A DNA stretch of 64,000 nt from Candidatus Fermentimicrarchaeum limneticum (GTDB lineage: Archaea > Micrarchaeota > Micrarchaeia > Burarchaeales > Fermentimicrarchaeaceae): contig CP058998.1 in the NCBI GenBank assembly GCA_013426015.1, positions 248,001 through 312,000 of the forward strand, in the 5' to 3' direction. Shown here in pieces: positions 17,483 through 27,000 of this stretch. The first letter of the stretch is position 1, and each line of letters opens with the position of its first letter. Below the pieces are notes generated by a model that searched no databases, was not told where the DNA came from, and saw only the letters and a program-made list of their open reading frames with translations. The translations under genes were made by a program, and so were the position numbers.

Positions 17483-17574
17483 CAAACCACTCGCTGTTGG
17501 ATAGTTAATCCTCCTCTCAGTCAGACTTGCTTGGAGGGTTAAAGATTTATACCCCCAACTCCATAAGACGTCTC

Positions 17575-18687
17575 ATGAGGCCTCCGGTTATATTCGCTGT
17601 TGTCTTTTCACTTCTGCTGCTGGGTTGCTACTCCACCCAGAATCTGGGGGGTGGAGGGGAAGCACCGCTCATAACAGACTCCAAGAATTTCACCATGAAA
17701 GAAGGCTGGCAGGAGAATTTCAGACTGACCGTAGGGGAATCTGTTGAAACGCATAAGATATCGGTAACAAGCGTGGCTCCCAAAGCTGCAATGCTGAAGA
17801 TTGACTCAAAACCCGTTCTACTTCACATTACTGAAACCAGCCAGGTATCTCTGAGCGGAAAAACAGTCTTCGTAACTCTCAATGAAGTCAGCGAAGGATA
17901 CGCACGATTCAGCATATCCCTGTCCCAACCTGGCACTTCGCAGCCACCCAGTGGTCCATCCGCCAAAACGCAGAACGGCGGCAAATGCTCGGTGGACTCC
18001 GACTGCCAATCCAGCCACTGCAGCAACGGCTACTGCTGCGCTTCAGGCTCATGCTGCTTATCCGACTCAAACTGCTCGATAGGCAGGTGCAACACAACCA
18101 CCTACGCCTGTTTCACACCAACCGCCTTGTCGAATGGCGCTCCGTGCAACTCTAATGCAGACTGCCAGTCCAACCACTGCAATAACAGCTTCTGCTGTGC
18201 TTCTGGAAAGTGCTGCCTCTCAAACTCGAACTGCGCATCCGGAGAGGTCTGCAACACGACTCTATTCTCATGCGCGCAGCAGGGGTCTGGCTACACCTCA
18301 CTTGCCGCGGAGCAGAAGGCGAATTCCACTACGAATGGAACTCTAATGTCAAGATTCTCATCAATATTCGACTCTGCCAGACAATGTACTGGTGGAAATG
18401 AGTCTTACAAACAATGTGTGCCTAACGTCGCGACAAGAACTGAAAAGACGTCAGCATCAGTATTCAGGGTAACTTACTCCTACTCACTCACCGGAACCAG
18501 CTGCTGCCCGACTTCAGATATCCTGATTATAACAGTAGACCTCAGCACAAATACGACAACTACTCAGCGGCTTGACACTTCGCAAACATCAACCCTTGCC
18601 GATACGATGAATTTAAGCCTGCAGTCCGGCTGTGCTTCTGCGCTTCAGTACATTGCTCAAGTTCGGGGGTTAGCATGCCCATCATAG
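17575..18687 (+). CDS. Cysteine-rich lipoprotein
   Basis: ATG 17575 begins a signal peptide with a lipobox-like end (VVFSLLLLGC), so the mature protein is probably lipid-anchored. A TATA-like GATTTATACC at about 17544-17552 puts the start at a leaderless distance; the TTG at 17527 is rejected. A beta-rich domain (residues 25-130) precedes two tandem copies of a Cys module of the form G-x-x-C-x-x-x-(A/S)DCQS-x-HC-x-x-x-x-CC ... CCLS-x-SNC (about residues 135-235). The C-terminal domain of about 120 residues has two further Cys pairs. Such modules occur in many secreted archaeal proteins; the specific role is unknown. Confidence 0.7.
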   Translation: MRPPVIFAVVFSLLLLGCYSTQNLGGGGEAPLITDSKNFTMKEGWQENFRLTVGESVETHKISVTSVAPKAAMLKIDSKPVLLHITETSQVSLSGKTVFVTLNEVSEGYARFSISLSQPGTSQPPSGPSAKTQNGGKCSVDSDCQSSHCSNGYCCASGSCCLSDSNCSIGRCNTTTYACFTPTALSNGAPCNSNADCQSNHCNNSFCCASGKCCLSNSNCASGEVCNTTLFSCAQQGSGYTSLAAEQKANSTTNGTLMSRFSSIFDSARQCTGGNESYKQCVPNVATRTEKTSASVFRVTYSYSLTGTSCCPTSDILIITVDLSTNTTTTQRLDTSQTSTLADTMNLSLQSGCASALQYIAQVRGLACPS

Positions 18688-18852
18688 CTATATGCTCTTT
18701 ATTCCCTCGTAGATGGCATCCTTGTCCTTGTCAGAAGTAAAGCTCTCGATCTTTACTATAACTTTGTTGTTCTTGAACTCAAAACCCAACGAGATATCCT
18801 TTCCGTCAAATATCTCCGAAATGTTTTTATATAACATGTCCCCAATCTCCAT
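18688..18852 (-). CDS. 54-residue small acidic protein downstream of AAA+ gene
   Basis: This short frame has good coding character (MEIGDMLYKNISEIFDGKDI then a strand GFEFKNNKVIVKIES and an acidic helix). It fills the space between the AAA+ ATPase gene, which is transcribed in the same direction, and the convergent lipoprotein gene, whose stop codon it abuts. A weak GGAG lies upstream; TTG 18861 is an alternative start. It is predicted to be a soluble alpha/beta peptide. Operon position suggests a link to the ATPase. Confidence 0.5.
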   Translation of the reverse strand: MEIGDMLYKNISEIFDGKDISLGFEFKNNKVIVKIESFTSDKDKDAIYEGIKSI

Positions 18853-18916
18853 CTCAATCAACTCCGTTTTGAGGAGCTCGGGTCATCGGCGATCAAACTG
18901 GTCCGAGCTTCCTCAT

Positions 18917-20089
18917 CTATTCCTTGGCAAACAACCTTGCTATGTGGTCATTGAGCCAAAAAACATAAGATTTCCTGGATTCGTCCTTTCTTGAAGCTAT
19001 TGCATCCTGGATTCCCATCTGCCTGCATTTGGCATTGATCCTCTTAAGCTGCGTTCTTGCCGGCTCCTCGTTGATGTTCAGTGATACGGCAAGCTCCTTC
19101 ACTGTCTGCATCGGCTTCTGCGACAGCAGCTTCATCATACCGATCTGCATCTTTGAGAACTCATCCAGCACGTTCCTCTCAACTTTCCTCTCCTCCAACT
19201 TTCTCTCCTGCTTCGGAATCGCGCCGTATTGTCCAGCGTATCTCATGATATGCTCCTTGTTTATCTTCCGATTTCCTTCCTCGATTGCACGGTCTACGCA
19301 GTAGCTCAGGAAGAGCAGGAAACTCCTGGGAGCACCTGCAAATATGTCACAGGCAACTTCAACAGCAGATTCTTCGAATGGAGTGAATCCTTTCCCGCCA
19401 AAGTTCTCAATCCTCTTCAGCACGAGCTGCTTTGCCTCCTCCTTCGTAAGGTTTGCCAGCATCAGTCTGTTGACTGGAGCAACTCTGTTGACTATTGCAT
19501 CAGGAAGGAGACCTTCAACGTCAGTCTCCTGGGTCTGTATGCCGGATATTATCAGCCTGCAAGTGACGCTCATATCCACGATATCCTTTATCCTGTAGAC
19601 TATCTCCTGGGATTCGAATATATGAGCCTCGTCAAGGAACACAACAGCAATTCTGTCCTTCTTTTCAAGCTTCTCACTCAGGAACTCTGGGGTAACAAAC
19701 GCTGGTCTCCTGTAACCAAAAATTCTTCTTAGTGCCGCAAGCGGACCTTCCTCCTCAACTGCACTTATAATCCTGTAATCGACATCTCTTGCATCCTTCG
19801 GGGGTTCCTCGAAGAATATGGATGTATACCTGGGATTGGCCCTCATCTCTCCCTCAAGCCATCTGCAGATAGTTGTCTTGCCAGCTCCGACAGGACCTTT
19901 TATCAGAACATATCCGCCTCCGTTCACAAGATACTGTAGGAGAGCTCTCCTCTCCTTCTCCAAGCCGACTATCAGCTCTGGCATTATCGTCTTTGCGTCC
20001 AATGGATTGCCCTTCCACTCAAACTGCGAGTACCACCCAGCAGCCTTCTCCTCATACCCCTTCAGACTTACATCCATGAATCTCACCAT
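18917..20089 (-). CDS. AAA+ ATPase with C-terminal winged helix (Orc/Cdc6- or ExeA/TniB-like)
   Basis: The protein of about 390 residues has the Walker A motif KGPVGAGKTT (about residue 65), the Walker B motif AVVFLDEAH (about 155) and a sensor-1-like strand (CRLIISG). The AAA+ lid region contains LTKEEAKQLVLKRIE and FAGAPRSFLLFLSY. The C-terminal 90 residues form a winged helix (QTVKELAVSLNINEEPARTQLKRI). This resembles Orc1/Cdc6 in layout, but the DEAH box and lid are closer to ExeA/TniB-type ATPases; I cannot decide. ATG 20089 fits a TATA-like GATTAAAG at about 20116; ATG 20077 is possible. The upstream region carries repeated TTTGTATGG sites, so it may bind them as regulator or initiator. 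Confidence 0.7.
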   Translation of the reverse strand: MVRFMDVSLKGYEEKAAGWYSQFEWKGNPLDAKTIMPELIVGLEKERRALLQYLVNGGGYVLIKGPVGAGKTTICRWLEGEMRANPRYTSIFFEEPPKDARDVDYRIISAVEEEGPLAALRRIFGYRRPAFVTPEFLSEKLEKKDRIAVVFLDEAHIFESQEIVYRIKDIVDMSVTCRLIISGIQTQETDVEGLLPDAIVNRVAPVNRLMLANLTKEEAKQLVLKRIENFGGKGFTPFEESAVEVACDIFAGAPRSFLLFLSYCVDRAIEEGNRKINKEHIMRYAGQYGAIPKQERKLEERKVERNVLDEFSKMQIGMMKLLSQKPMQTVKELAVSLNINEEPARTQLKRINAKCRQMGIQDAIASRKDESRKSYVFWLNDHIARLFAKE

Positions 20090-20225
20090 ACAAGTTTTGT
20101 ATTGCAGACCATACAATCTTTAATCTCCTCTGTCTTGTCTTCTATTCCTATTTGTATGGTGTAGTATATAAATCTTACGGTTTTTGTATGGGTTATCCGG
20201 CATTTGTATGGTCAACCATACAAAT
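20086..20225. promoter_or_regulatory. Cluster of TTTGTATGG repeats including a perfect inverted repeat
   Basis: The octamer CCATACAA or its complement occurs at 20086, 20109, 20151, 20183, 20203 and 20216, with a degenerate copy at 20096 and one more at 20481 over the glutaredoxin start. The pair at 20202-20212 and 20215-20225 forms a perfect 11+11 inverted repeat separated by two bases (ATTTGTATGGT, CA, ACCATACAAAT). This is far more than expected by chance in 140 bases. The position upstream of an AAA+/winged-helix gene suggests binding sites for that protein, either as autoregulatory operators or as origin-like iterons. Confidence 0.7.
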
Positions 20226-20250
20226 AAAAGATGACAGAACAAGCAGTGCT

Positions 20251-20484
20251 TTACTTTATTTTCAGCTCTTTTTTGATTGCCTCCTTATCAAAACCCGTGA
20301 CGATCTTACCGTTTATGTCCAGTACAGGAACACCCGTCTGTCCGCTTTTTTCAAACATCTCTATAGCTGCCTTACGATCCTTTGAAACATCTATCTCCTC
20401 AAATCGTATTCCATTCTGTTTCAGAAATGCCTTTGCCATAATGCAGTACGGACACATGGGAGTTGAATATATCCTTACGCCCAT
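20251..20484 (-). CDS. Glutaredoxin-like thiol-disulfide oxidoreductase
   Basis: The small thioredoxin-fold protein (77 residues from ATG 20484) has the redox motif CPYC near the N-terminus (RIYSTPMCPYCIMAK), the cis-proline motif TGVPVLDINGKIVTGFD and a final helix, all typical of glutaredoxins and archaeal NrdH-like redoxins. It reduces disulfides using electrons from glutathione-like thiols or thioredoxin reductase (one is encoded at 51824). GAGGTG lies upstream of the start. The start codon itself sits inside a TTTGTATGG repeat. Confidence 0.85.
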   Translation of the reverse strand: MGVRIYSTPMCPYCIMAKAFLKQNGIRFEEIDVSKDRKAAIEMFEKSGQTGVPVLDINGKIVTGFDKEAIKKELKIK

Positions 20485-20547
20485 ACAAACACCTCGTAGT
20501 TGTTTAACCATGTGAATATATAAAAGAATATCGCCTCAGAGGTGAGA

Positions 20548-20567
20548 GGGGGCTCTTGCGAGCCCCC
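20548..20567 (-). terminator. Perfect hairpin downstream of hsp20
   Basis: On the minus strand the RNA would fold as GGGGGCTC, GCAA tetraloop, GAGCCCCC. This is an eight-pair perfect stem with a stable GNRA loop, 10 bases after the hsp20 stop and followed by T-rich sequence. A transcription terminator or 3' stabilising hairpin is likely. Confidence 0.6.
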
Positions 20568-20575
20568 GAGTTTCT

Positions 20576-20998
20576 TCACTCGACCTTTACCGCATTGCCC
20601 CCTTCGGTCTTCGCTTTCTTCTTCATCCTCACTTCCAAGATACCGTTTTTGTAGTTGGCTTTGACCTTGTCCGGAAACACCTCGCTCGGCAATGAAATGG
20701 TCCGGTAGTAACCACTGTATCTCCTCTCCCTGTAGCAATAGTCCTCACCGCTCTCATCCTTCTCCTCTTTCTTGTCAACTCTGACCTTGAGTGTGTCCGC
20801 GGTTGTGCTTACCTTTATGTCGTCTTTATTCACCCCTGGGAGTTCCATTAAGGCCACGAGGTCCTCTCCTTCATCCATGATGTCTGTGAGAGGTTCTCTT
20901 GTATCCTCCGGAACATCCATCCTTTCCATTCCCTGGCATCCTCTCATCATTCTCCTAAGCCTTCTCATCTCCCCAAACGGTCCAAACAGCTCATCCAT
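20576..20998 (-). CDS. Small heat-shock protein, Hsp20/alpha-crystallin family
   Basis: The ATP-independent holdase chaperone has 140 residues. A short Met/Arg-rich N-terminal arm (about residues 1-35) precedes the alpha-crystallin domain, with the ELPGVNKDDIKVS strand and the conserved A-x-x-x-NGILEV-x-x-K motif near the end (ANYKNGILEVRMKKK). The C-terminal I-x-I anchor is replaced by AVKVE. A strong GGAGGTGA ribosome site precedes ATG 20998. It is divergent from a winged-helix gene, which is a plausible regulator. Confidence 0.92.
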   Translation of the reverse strand: MDELFGPFGEMRRLRRMMRGCQGMERMDVPEDTREPLTDIMDEGEDLVALMELPGVNKDDIKVSTTADTLKVRVDKKEEKDESGEDYCYRERRYSGYYRTISLPSEVFPDKVKANYKNGILEVRMKKKAKTEGGNAVKVE

Positions 20999-21090
20999 AC
21001 GTTCACCTCCTATTTTGTTAATAAAATATTAATCTATTAACAATTATATAACGAAATGTTTAAATACTTAACTATTTAAAAGAATTACTA

Positions 21091-21492
21091 ATGAGAAGGA
21101 GATCAATCATTGTAATACGCAGGATTGAAACACCCGTCGAGAGAGACCCAGACAGTTATGTGCAATGGCTTTGCGAATGCCTTGGCTTCGGAAGAGACGA
21201 GCTGGCTACGCAGATTTTCAAAGATCTTCTCAAGGCAAACTACAAGGGCAGGCACCCCTCAAGTACGGAGTTGTGCAAGGGAAGGGACGTGACGAGAGCC
21301 GCAGTAATCTACCATCTCAATAGATTTATAGACCGCGGTCTTGTTGAGAGGAGAGGTAGATCCTATTCACTGAGAGATACAACACTCACCAGCACTATAG
21401 AGGAGATTGAAGAGGATATGCTGAGGTATTTCAAGAAGTTTAAGGAGATTGCAAGGAAGGTAGACACGGAGCATAATATCCCTGTTGAATAA
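21091..21492 (+). CDS. Winged-helix DNA-binding protein, divergent from hsp20
   Basis: Residues about 40-95 form a winged helix: SSTELCKGRDVTRAAVIYHL as helix 2-turn-recognition helix, then RFIDRGLVERRGRSYSLR as wing. A C-terminal acidic helix (TSTIEEIEEDMLRYFKKFKE) could dimerise. The N-terminus is basic. Several TATA-like blocks (21057-21081) lie in the divergent promoter shared with hsp20. By position it could control the heat-shock gene, as Phr does in Pyrococcus, but the sequence is not clearly Phr. Confidence 0.65.
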   Translation: MRRRSIIVIRRIETPVERDPDSYVQWLCECLGFGRDELATQIFKDLLKANYKGRHPSSTELCKGRDVTRAAVIYHLNRFIDRGLVERRGRSYSLRDTTLTSTIEEIEEDMLRYFKKFKEIARKVDTEHNIPVE

Positions 21493-21505
21493 GGGAGGTG
21501 AACAC

Positions 21506-22003
21506 ATGCAGCTGGAGGAGAAACTGGAGAGCTCAAAGTCCATACCGGACATTTTTGAAGTCGTGAAGGAAGTGGTCAGAAAGGCAACCAACTCAGAGCG
21601 GGCCGGCTTGATGCTCGGACTTGCTGAGATGGGAGGGAACGAGGGATTCTGGATTGGGGCGTTCTATCCCGTAGGCACAAACATGATAGTCATGAACAAG
21701 ACGCCTCTTAGGAAGATAGTGGAAACAAACCCCAAGCTGTTCAATGCATACTGCTTCCATATCCTTCTTCACGAGTATCTGCACAGCCTCGGAATCCTGG
21801 ATGAGAACACGACAAGAAGGGCTACCTATGAAATAAGCCGAACCGTCTTCGGTGATGGGCATATTGTAACAGAGATGGCAAAAGACATAAGGCAGTTTCT
21901 TCCGTACATAACTTACCCGGAATCATCCTGGGCCCCTCCAGGTGAATTGGATATAGAACTGGTCGAGGGATTTGACAGGTCGAGCATCACCTATATAAGG
22001 TGA
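21506..22003 (+). CDS. Metzincin-like zinc protease, HExxHxxGxxD type
   Basis: The 165-residue soluble protein contains HEYLHSLGILD at residues 89-99, the zinc-binding pattern H-E-x-x-H-x-x-G-x-x-D. Metzincins use H-E-x-x-H-x-x-G-x-x-H/D; the Asp version is known in snapalysin-type enzymes. An MAKDI segment about 35 residues later might serve as the Met-turn. There is no signal peptide, so it acts inside the cell. ATG 21506 has GGGAGGTGA upstream; TTG 21485 is rejected. It follows the winged-helix regulator by 13 bases, forming an operon opposite hsp20 and suggesting a protein-quality-control role. Confidence 0.6.
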   Translation: MQLEEKLESSKSIPDIFEVVKEVVRKATNSERAGLMLGLAEMGGNEGFWIGAFYPVGTNMIVMNKTPLRKIVETNPKLFNAYCFHILLHEYLHSLGILDENTTRRATYEISRTVFGDGHIVTEMAKDIRQFLPYITYPESSWAPPGELDIELVEGFDRSSITYIR

Positions 22004-22076
22004 CTTTCTTTATTTTTCATGGATTATGCCTAACAAATTGGCAAACTTTTTAAGCTCCTACTTCTAAACCATTCTC

Positions 22077-23117
22077 ATGAGAAATATATTCATGCTTGCA
22101 ATTCTCGCGTTGCTCCTGGGTGGGTGCACCGCGCCGGGTTGGGAGTGCTCCAAGGATTCCGACTGCCCGCATGTAAACTGTCCAGGTGTCATTTCGAAAT
22201 GCGATTTCGGCAGATGCGTCGCAACATACCAGAACGGTACGCTGGCAAACCTGACAAACTGCAATAATGTTTCAATTCCAAACCCGGCTGCAAAATACTG
22301 TATAGACGAAGGATACCAATACGGGATTGAGACTGACGCAGAAGGAGGCCAGGCAGGCTATTGCTATGTCAGCCAGAGCTCGCTGCCGGGGCACGTCTAC
22401 AAGTGCGATGAGTGGGAGTTCTACAGGGGAGAATGCCCGACATGCCAGGAATTCTGCGAGGCAATGCCCCATATAGAATGCGTTGGCTACTGGAACATAT
22501 CCGGAAAATTCCCCAATTGCAAATGCCAGTATTCCTGCTCGACAACTGGAGTATGCAGCTCAGATTCCGAATGCGCCTCCGGTTACGCGTGCTACAACTC
22601 ACGATTCTGCTCGACTATCCCAGATGACATAGTATGTGGGGATCAGGAAGGGGACCTTCTTTGCCATAAGCTCTGCGATTACAGTTCAGACTGCCCGTCG
22701 GATATGCCGTACTGCAGAAGCGTTAGTATAACGCAGGGAGACACAATCTCAATGAGAAAAATGTGCATGAAGGAGGAGTGCGAAGTTAATTCGGACTGCC
22801 CCCAGCCCAGATGTCCTGGAGTGAAGAGCATATGCTTTGAGGGGAGATGCAAGTTTGTGGACTCCAGTGGCAGCCCTGCAAGATGCACTACAAATTACAC
22901 GATGGGCAAGGAATTGTGCGAGTATTACGGAGGACACTGGAACGAGTGCGGTTCGGCCTGCACCGGCAGGCCGCCAGGAACTGCCTGCATCGCTGTTTGC
23001 ATCGCCCAGTGCGAGTGCGGCGGCATAGCCGGTTGGCAGTGCCCCCCAGGCTATTACTGCATGCTTTCCGGCTACAACGCTGACGAGCTAGGGGTATGCA
23101 GGCTCTCCACAGTCTGA
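22077..23117 (+). CDS. Cysteine-rich lipoprotein
   Basis: The signal peptide ends in LLLGGC, a lipobox, so the protein is probably lipid-anchored at Cys17 or nearby. The mature 330 residues contain more than 35 Cys, including two copies of the unit S-x-SDCP-x-x-x-CPGV-x-x-x-C-x-x-G-x-C (about residues 24-45 and 240-260) and a middle part with CQEFCEAMPHIECVGYW. It is likely a rigid disulfide-bonded extracellular protein of unknown ligand. A TATA-like ACTTTTTAAGC lies about 27 bases before the ATG. Its last 62 bases are duplicated at 28919-28980, marking the left breakpoint of the tandem duplication. Confidence 0.7.
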   Translation: MRNIFMLAILALLLGGCTAPGWECSKDSDCPHVNCPGVISKCDFGRCVATYQNGTLANLTNCNNVSIPNPAAKYCIDEGYQYGIETDAEGGQAGYCYVSQSSLPGHVYKCDEWEFYRGECPTCQEFCEAMPHIECVGYWNISGKFPNCKCQYSCSTTGVCSSDSECASGYACYNSRFCSTIPDDIVCGDQEGDLLCHKLCDYSSDCPSDMPYCRSVSITQGDTISMRKMCMKEECEVNSDCPQPRCPGVKSICFEGRCKFVDSSGSPARCTTNYTMGKELCEYYGGHWNECGSACTGRPPGTACIAVCIAQCECGGIAGWQCPPGYYCMLSGYNADELGVCRLSTV

Positions 23118-23169
23118 CCTCCAGAAACACTAATTTAATATACCTGCCCGTAATATACTCGGTGGATCG

Positions 23170-24015
23170 ATGAGGAAGGAAGTAATAGCGCTCCTGTTAC
23201 TTGTGATAGTGGTTGCTACTTTCTGGTTCTTTACAAGACCGAAGGAGGAACAAGTGATGTGCCCTGCGGTATGCAAGTACGGCTGTATCACCGGCACGGC
23301 GCAATGCAGGGAGCCACCACCGCTCGTATGTCCCTCAACCTGCAAGCTTGGCTGCAAGCCTGGAACAACTCAATGCAAGCCAGAGGTTGTTGAGCCGAGA
23401 GCGACGAGAATAACTGGATGCGGTGCGCTTAATGAAACCTCGGAGATGGTTTTCAACCTGCATTCAGATGAACAATGCCTGGTGATTCAAAGGGACAACA
23501 TAATATTGGACTGTATGAGTAACATGATCCTTGGAAATGGAAAGACGGGATCGTACGGGATTTATCTAAAAGGAAGGAAAAACGTGACAATCCAGAACTG
23601 CGTCATTGAGAATTATGGGTCAGGCATTGTTGTCGACTCCTCCTCCAACATATCAATTTTGAACGTCCGGGTGGTTGACAACCTCGATGACGGCATTCTG
23701 ATTAGCTCCTCAAAATCCGTTCTTCTCGATAGAGCACTCTCATTAAAGAACAGCAATGGACTCTTTATCATTTCCTCAGAGAACCTGGTTCTCTCTAACA
23801 ACTCTTTCTCCGAGAACGTATTTGGCATCCTAATTGTTTCATCAGAAATAGCATCATTATCAGGCAACCGCATATGTTCGTCATGGAGTATGGATATGAA
23901 GTGTGAAAATTCACAGATTATGCAGAGCGAAGGCAATACATGCGGCCTTGCGGTTGAATGCGAAGTCGAGTGCTCTCTCTGTTCTGAAATCGACCAAAGA
24001 CCGGATATAGATTAA
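23170..24015 (+). CDS. Membrane-anchored right-handed beta-helix protein, copy A
   Basis: An N-terminal membrane helix (residues 6-22) is followed by two copies of the module CP-x2-C-x2-GC-x2-GT-x2-C (residues about 36-51 and 59-75). A parallel beta-helix of NosD/PbH1 type then covers about residues 100-240, with repeating strands such as NVTIQNCVIENYGSGIVVDS. Beta-helix proteins of this class usually bind or modify polysaccharides, but no catalytic residues are obvious here. The C-terminus has a Cys cluster. It is tail-to-tail with the giant adhesin (four-base stop overlap). A TATA-like TTTAATATACC lies in the identical upstream block. Confidence 0.75.
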   Translation: MRKEVIALLLLVIVVATFWFFTRPKEEQVMCPAVCKYGCITGTAQCREPPPLVCPSTCKLGCKPGTTQCKPEVVEPRATRITGCGALNETSEMVFNLHSDEQCLVIQRDNIILDCMSNMILGNGKTGSYGIYLKGRKNVTIQNCVIENYGSGIVVDSSSNISILNVRVVDNLDDGILISSSKSVLLDRALSLKNSNGLFIISSENLVLSNNSFSENVFGILIVSSEIASLSGNRICSSWSMDMKCENSQIMQSEGNTCGLAVECEVECSLCSEIDQRPDID

Positions 24016-27000
24016 GTGTACTCTATTCCCACAACGCCGAAATCACCGCTGACGTTAGCTTTGACGAATATCCTGCCAACACCGAGGGCAGTCACGTTAA
24101 CCGCAGCCAGACCACTCGAGTTCGTAACTGCAAGATTGTTCTCTAGAACCCCACCGTAGCTCGTGTTGAAACTGACCGGAGTTGTCTGCATTGCTTCACC
24201 AGTCGTATAGTTTGTTACGTTAGCAATAACAAGGATCTTCGAGCCAAGAGTGGTGGTTGCCGGCTCTGCCGTTACGTTAACCCTAACGTTATTCGGCCGC
24301 GTAACTAGTGCTACGGTAACATTTTTGGATGTCACCAACAGAGTGGCACCGGCATACCAGCACATGATGGTTGCTGGATCCGAGAGGGCGGATAGATTCG
24401 TGCGAACCTCACCGTTGTTGTCGGTTACCAAACCAGTTGTTGGGAAGAACACCGTGTCATCACTGACGTTGCATCTAACGCTTATCCTTGGAGTGGGGTT
24501 GTTGTCCGAATCCATAAATCTAGCTGTGATAAGTGATCTGTTGACCCCATCACCGTCAATCGTATCCGGGTTGGCGGTCATGGTGGCGATTGCTGGAGGC
24601 GGTTTGAATGTCACGTTTGTGGAGTTGTATAACGCAGGGGTGTCCGTACCATTCCCATAGTGGACATGAGCTGAGAAGTTGGCATCACCAATTGTAGAAG
24701 AGTAGATATATGTTTTGTACTGGCCGTTCCCATCCGCACGTACATTGTAGCAGCCACATCCTGAATCATCGCAGCAACCCACCCCTCCGATGCTCGGCGG
24801 CTCGATGCATAACTTTGCATTGGCCATGCGTTCTCCGTTCGAGTCAAGCAATGTTATTGTTATGTTGGAGACAAAAACCCCGTCGGCATATGCCTCTTTC
24901 GGGGATGCGTCGATCAGAATCGTGGTGATGTTTGGTCCGAATACAAGGAGGGTCGAGTTTTCAACTCTCACCCATCCGGATATATTGTAATAATAGGACC
25001 AGAAAGTCAGATTGAATATCCCCGAAACATCGCTGTAGATATTCAAAAGAACCCCTCTCCCAGATGAATTCGTGTCGCTCCACCATGCACTATTATGAGT
25101 GTGACTCACTGTATACATCGGATATATCTCGGCGTAATAGAACACACTGCGGAGTGGATTGCCATCTGAACCATAGACAGTTGCTGTTGCGTTAACCACA
25201 TCGGAATAGTCTGGCTTTATGATTGGAAGCGGATCTATGATTATTTTCTGTGGAATTGGAGATACATTCAAAATTGATTGACTGGAAACAGAGGATAGGC
25301 AATTTTCCGGTGAGAACGGCTCGCCGGTGCATCTGTACCAAGTGCTCACGTTGACTGCATATAAACCAGGAGGGTAGACAGGGCTGAAATTTGCGTAGCT
25401 TGAACCATCAGTCAGAGTGATGTTGCTGCACCATGTGTGGGTTACTTGTGAGGGAGTACCGCTCACCGTGTCGCAGTTAGAATAGGCAGGATTCCAGCCT
25501 GGTCTCAAAGAGGCCCAGGACTGCCACCAAGACGTTTCCACGTAACCGCTCCCTCTCCAAACTAGAGGGTACTGATCCCAATCATACGGATCCCCGGCCC
25601 CCCTATGATACGGTATCGTGAAGTAAACATATGGTATTCCTGCAATCGGAGCTCCGGTGGCATTCCTGAACGTCGCGTTTATCACAGTTGAGCTGGTGCT
25701 GCATTTTGCGCATGGGGCTACGGGGTTTTTGGAGAAGTTTATCACAATAGAGGTTGGAATCGGATAGAATGTCACGTTTGTAGGGAGGTAGCGGATAAAA
25801 CTACCTGTTCCATTCGTGATATTCACAGTTACATTCGCAATGCCCGGAGTGCTAGACTTGAGCATGGCACACAATTTTCCGTATTCCTCACTCGGAAGAC
25901 ATTGTTTACTCAAGCCGTTCCCAAACGTCCCCCGAGTCGAATTGAAGCATACCTGAACATTGCCAAGCGCACTGTCATTCATCCCAAAGGTTGAGAAACA
26001 TAGTGAGGTGTTCGTGTAGTTGTCAGCAGGAAGCAGTGTCGCGCCAATCTCCCTCCACCTCGTATTGCCCACCTCTCCTTGGTTGTTGTAGACTGTGATA
26101 TTTGTGGTATTGGTGAAGGTATACGGGCCAGTCGTGACGTTTACCGTGATGTTTGCCGTACCGAACCAGCTACCATTGGAGGTAACATATGCCGCAGCCC
26201 GTGGATGCTGGGGGCTGGGCAGAGCTGAGCTGTCGCCACATCCTGGGGGGTAGTCAGTAGTCCTGCTGCATAGAACATCTGGTATGAGGACACCCTCGCT
26301 TCTCCATTCAACCAGCACATCATTAAGCAGGACGCCCATCTGGTCGTAAACCTGTGCGATCACCTGCAACCTCGTATAACCATCATTCGGCAGCTGCGTG
26401 CCCGTTCCATTAAATGTCCTCACAGTCAGGATTATGGCGGCCGGCTTATCAACGCATTCTCCAGTCGCCGTATCGCATAGTTGGTTGTCCTCATCCGGGC
26501 ATCCGCATCCCATGTCGCATCTTTTTGCCAGATAGCCGTTAATGCAGTACAGCGGCTTTGTTGAGGAACATGTCTCGTCAGGAGTTCCGTCCGAGCAGTG
26601 TTTTGTTCCAAATTCTGCGAGAGTTGAGTTGGAGATTGAGAGGTAGCTTGCCCCAATAGTCGCAATTCCCGGAGTGCTAGATCTGAGTAGTGGATGGGAG
26701 GTTGCAGTGGTGAAACAGCCATCCCCATAAGTTTTTGTGGTGGTGCTAGTATTCATCTTCACCGGGGTCACCCAGTGACTATAATAACCGGCAGTTCTCC
26801 ATCCGAAAACCCAGTCTCCCCCAGATTCTCCACAGGTGAGGAGGCCATCGTAGGTATCGTTCAGATCCAGAGCATAGTAATACTCCCAATCACCCGTGTG
26901 TATCTGAATGCCACCCCTCTCGAAGAATATTTTGGGGATTCCACCATTGCTCTCGCACGCCCAGATGTCTTTGGGGAAGTATCCATTTACAGAGATTATA

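Noticed and set aside
20086-20225. CRISPR array
   Set aside because: The repeats are only 8-9 bases, on both strands, with irregular spacing and no spacers, so operator or iteron sites fit better.
24250-24660. Plus-strand frames inside the giant adhesin genes
   Set aside because: They are shadows of the long minus-strand genes, lack promoters and encode low-complexity Ser/Thr/Val-rich peptides.
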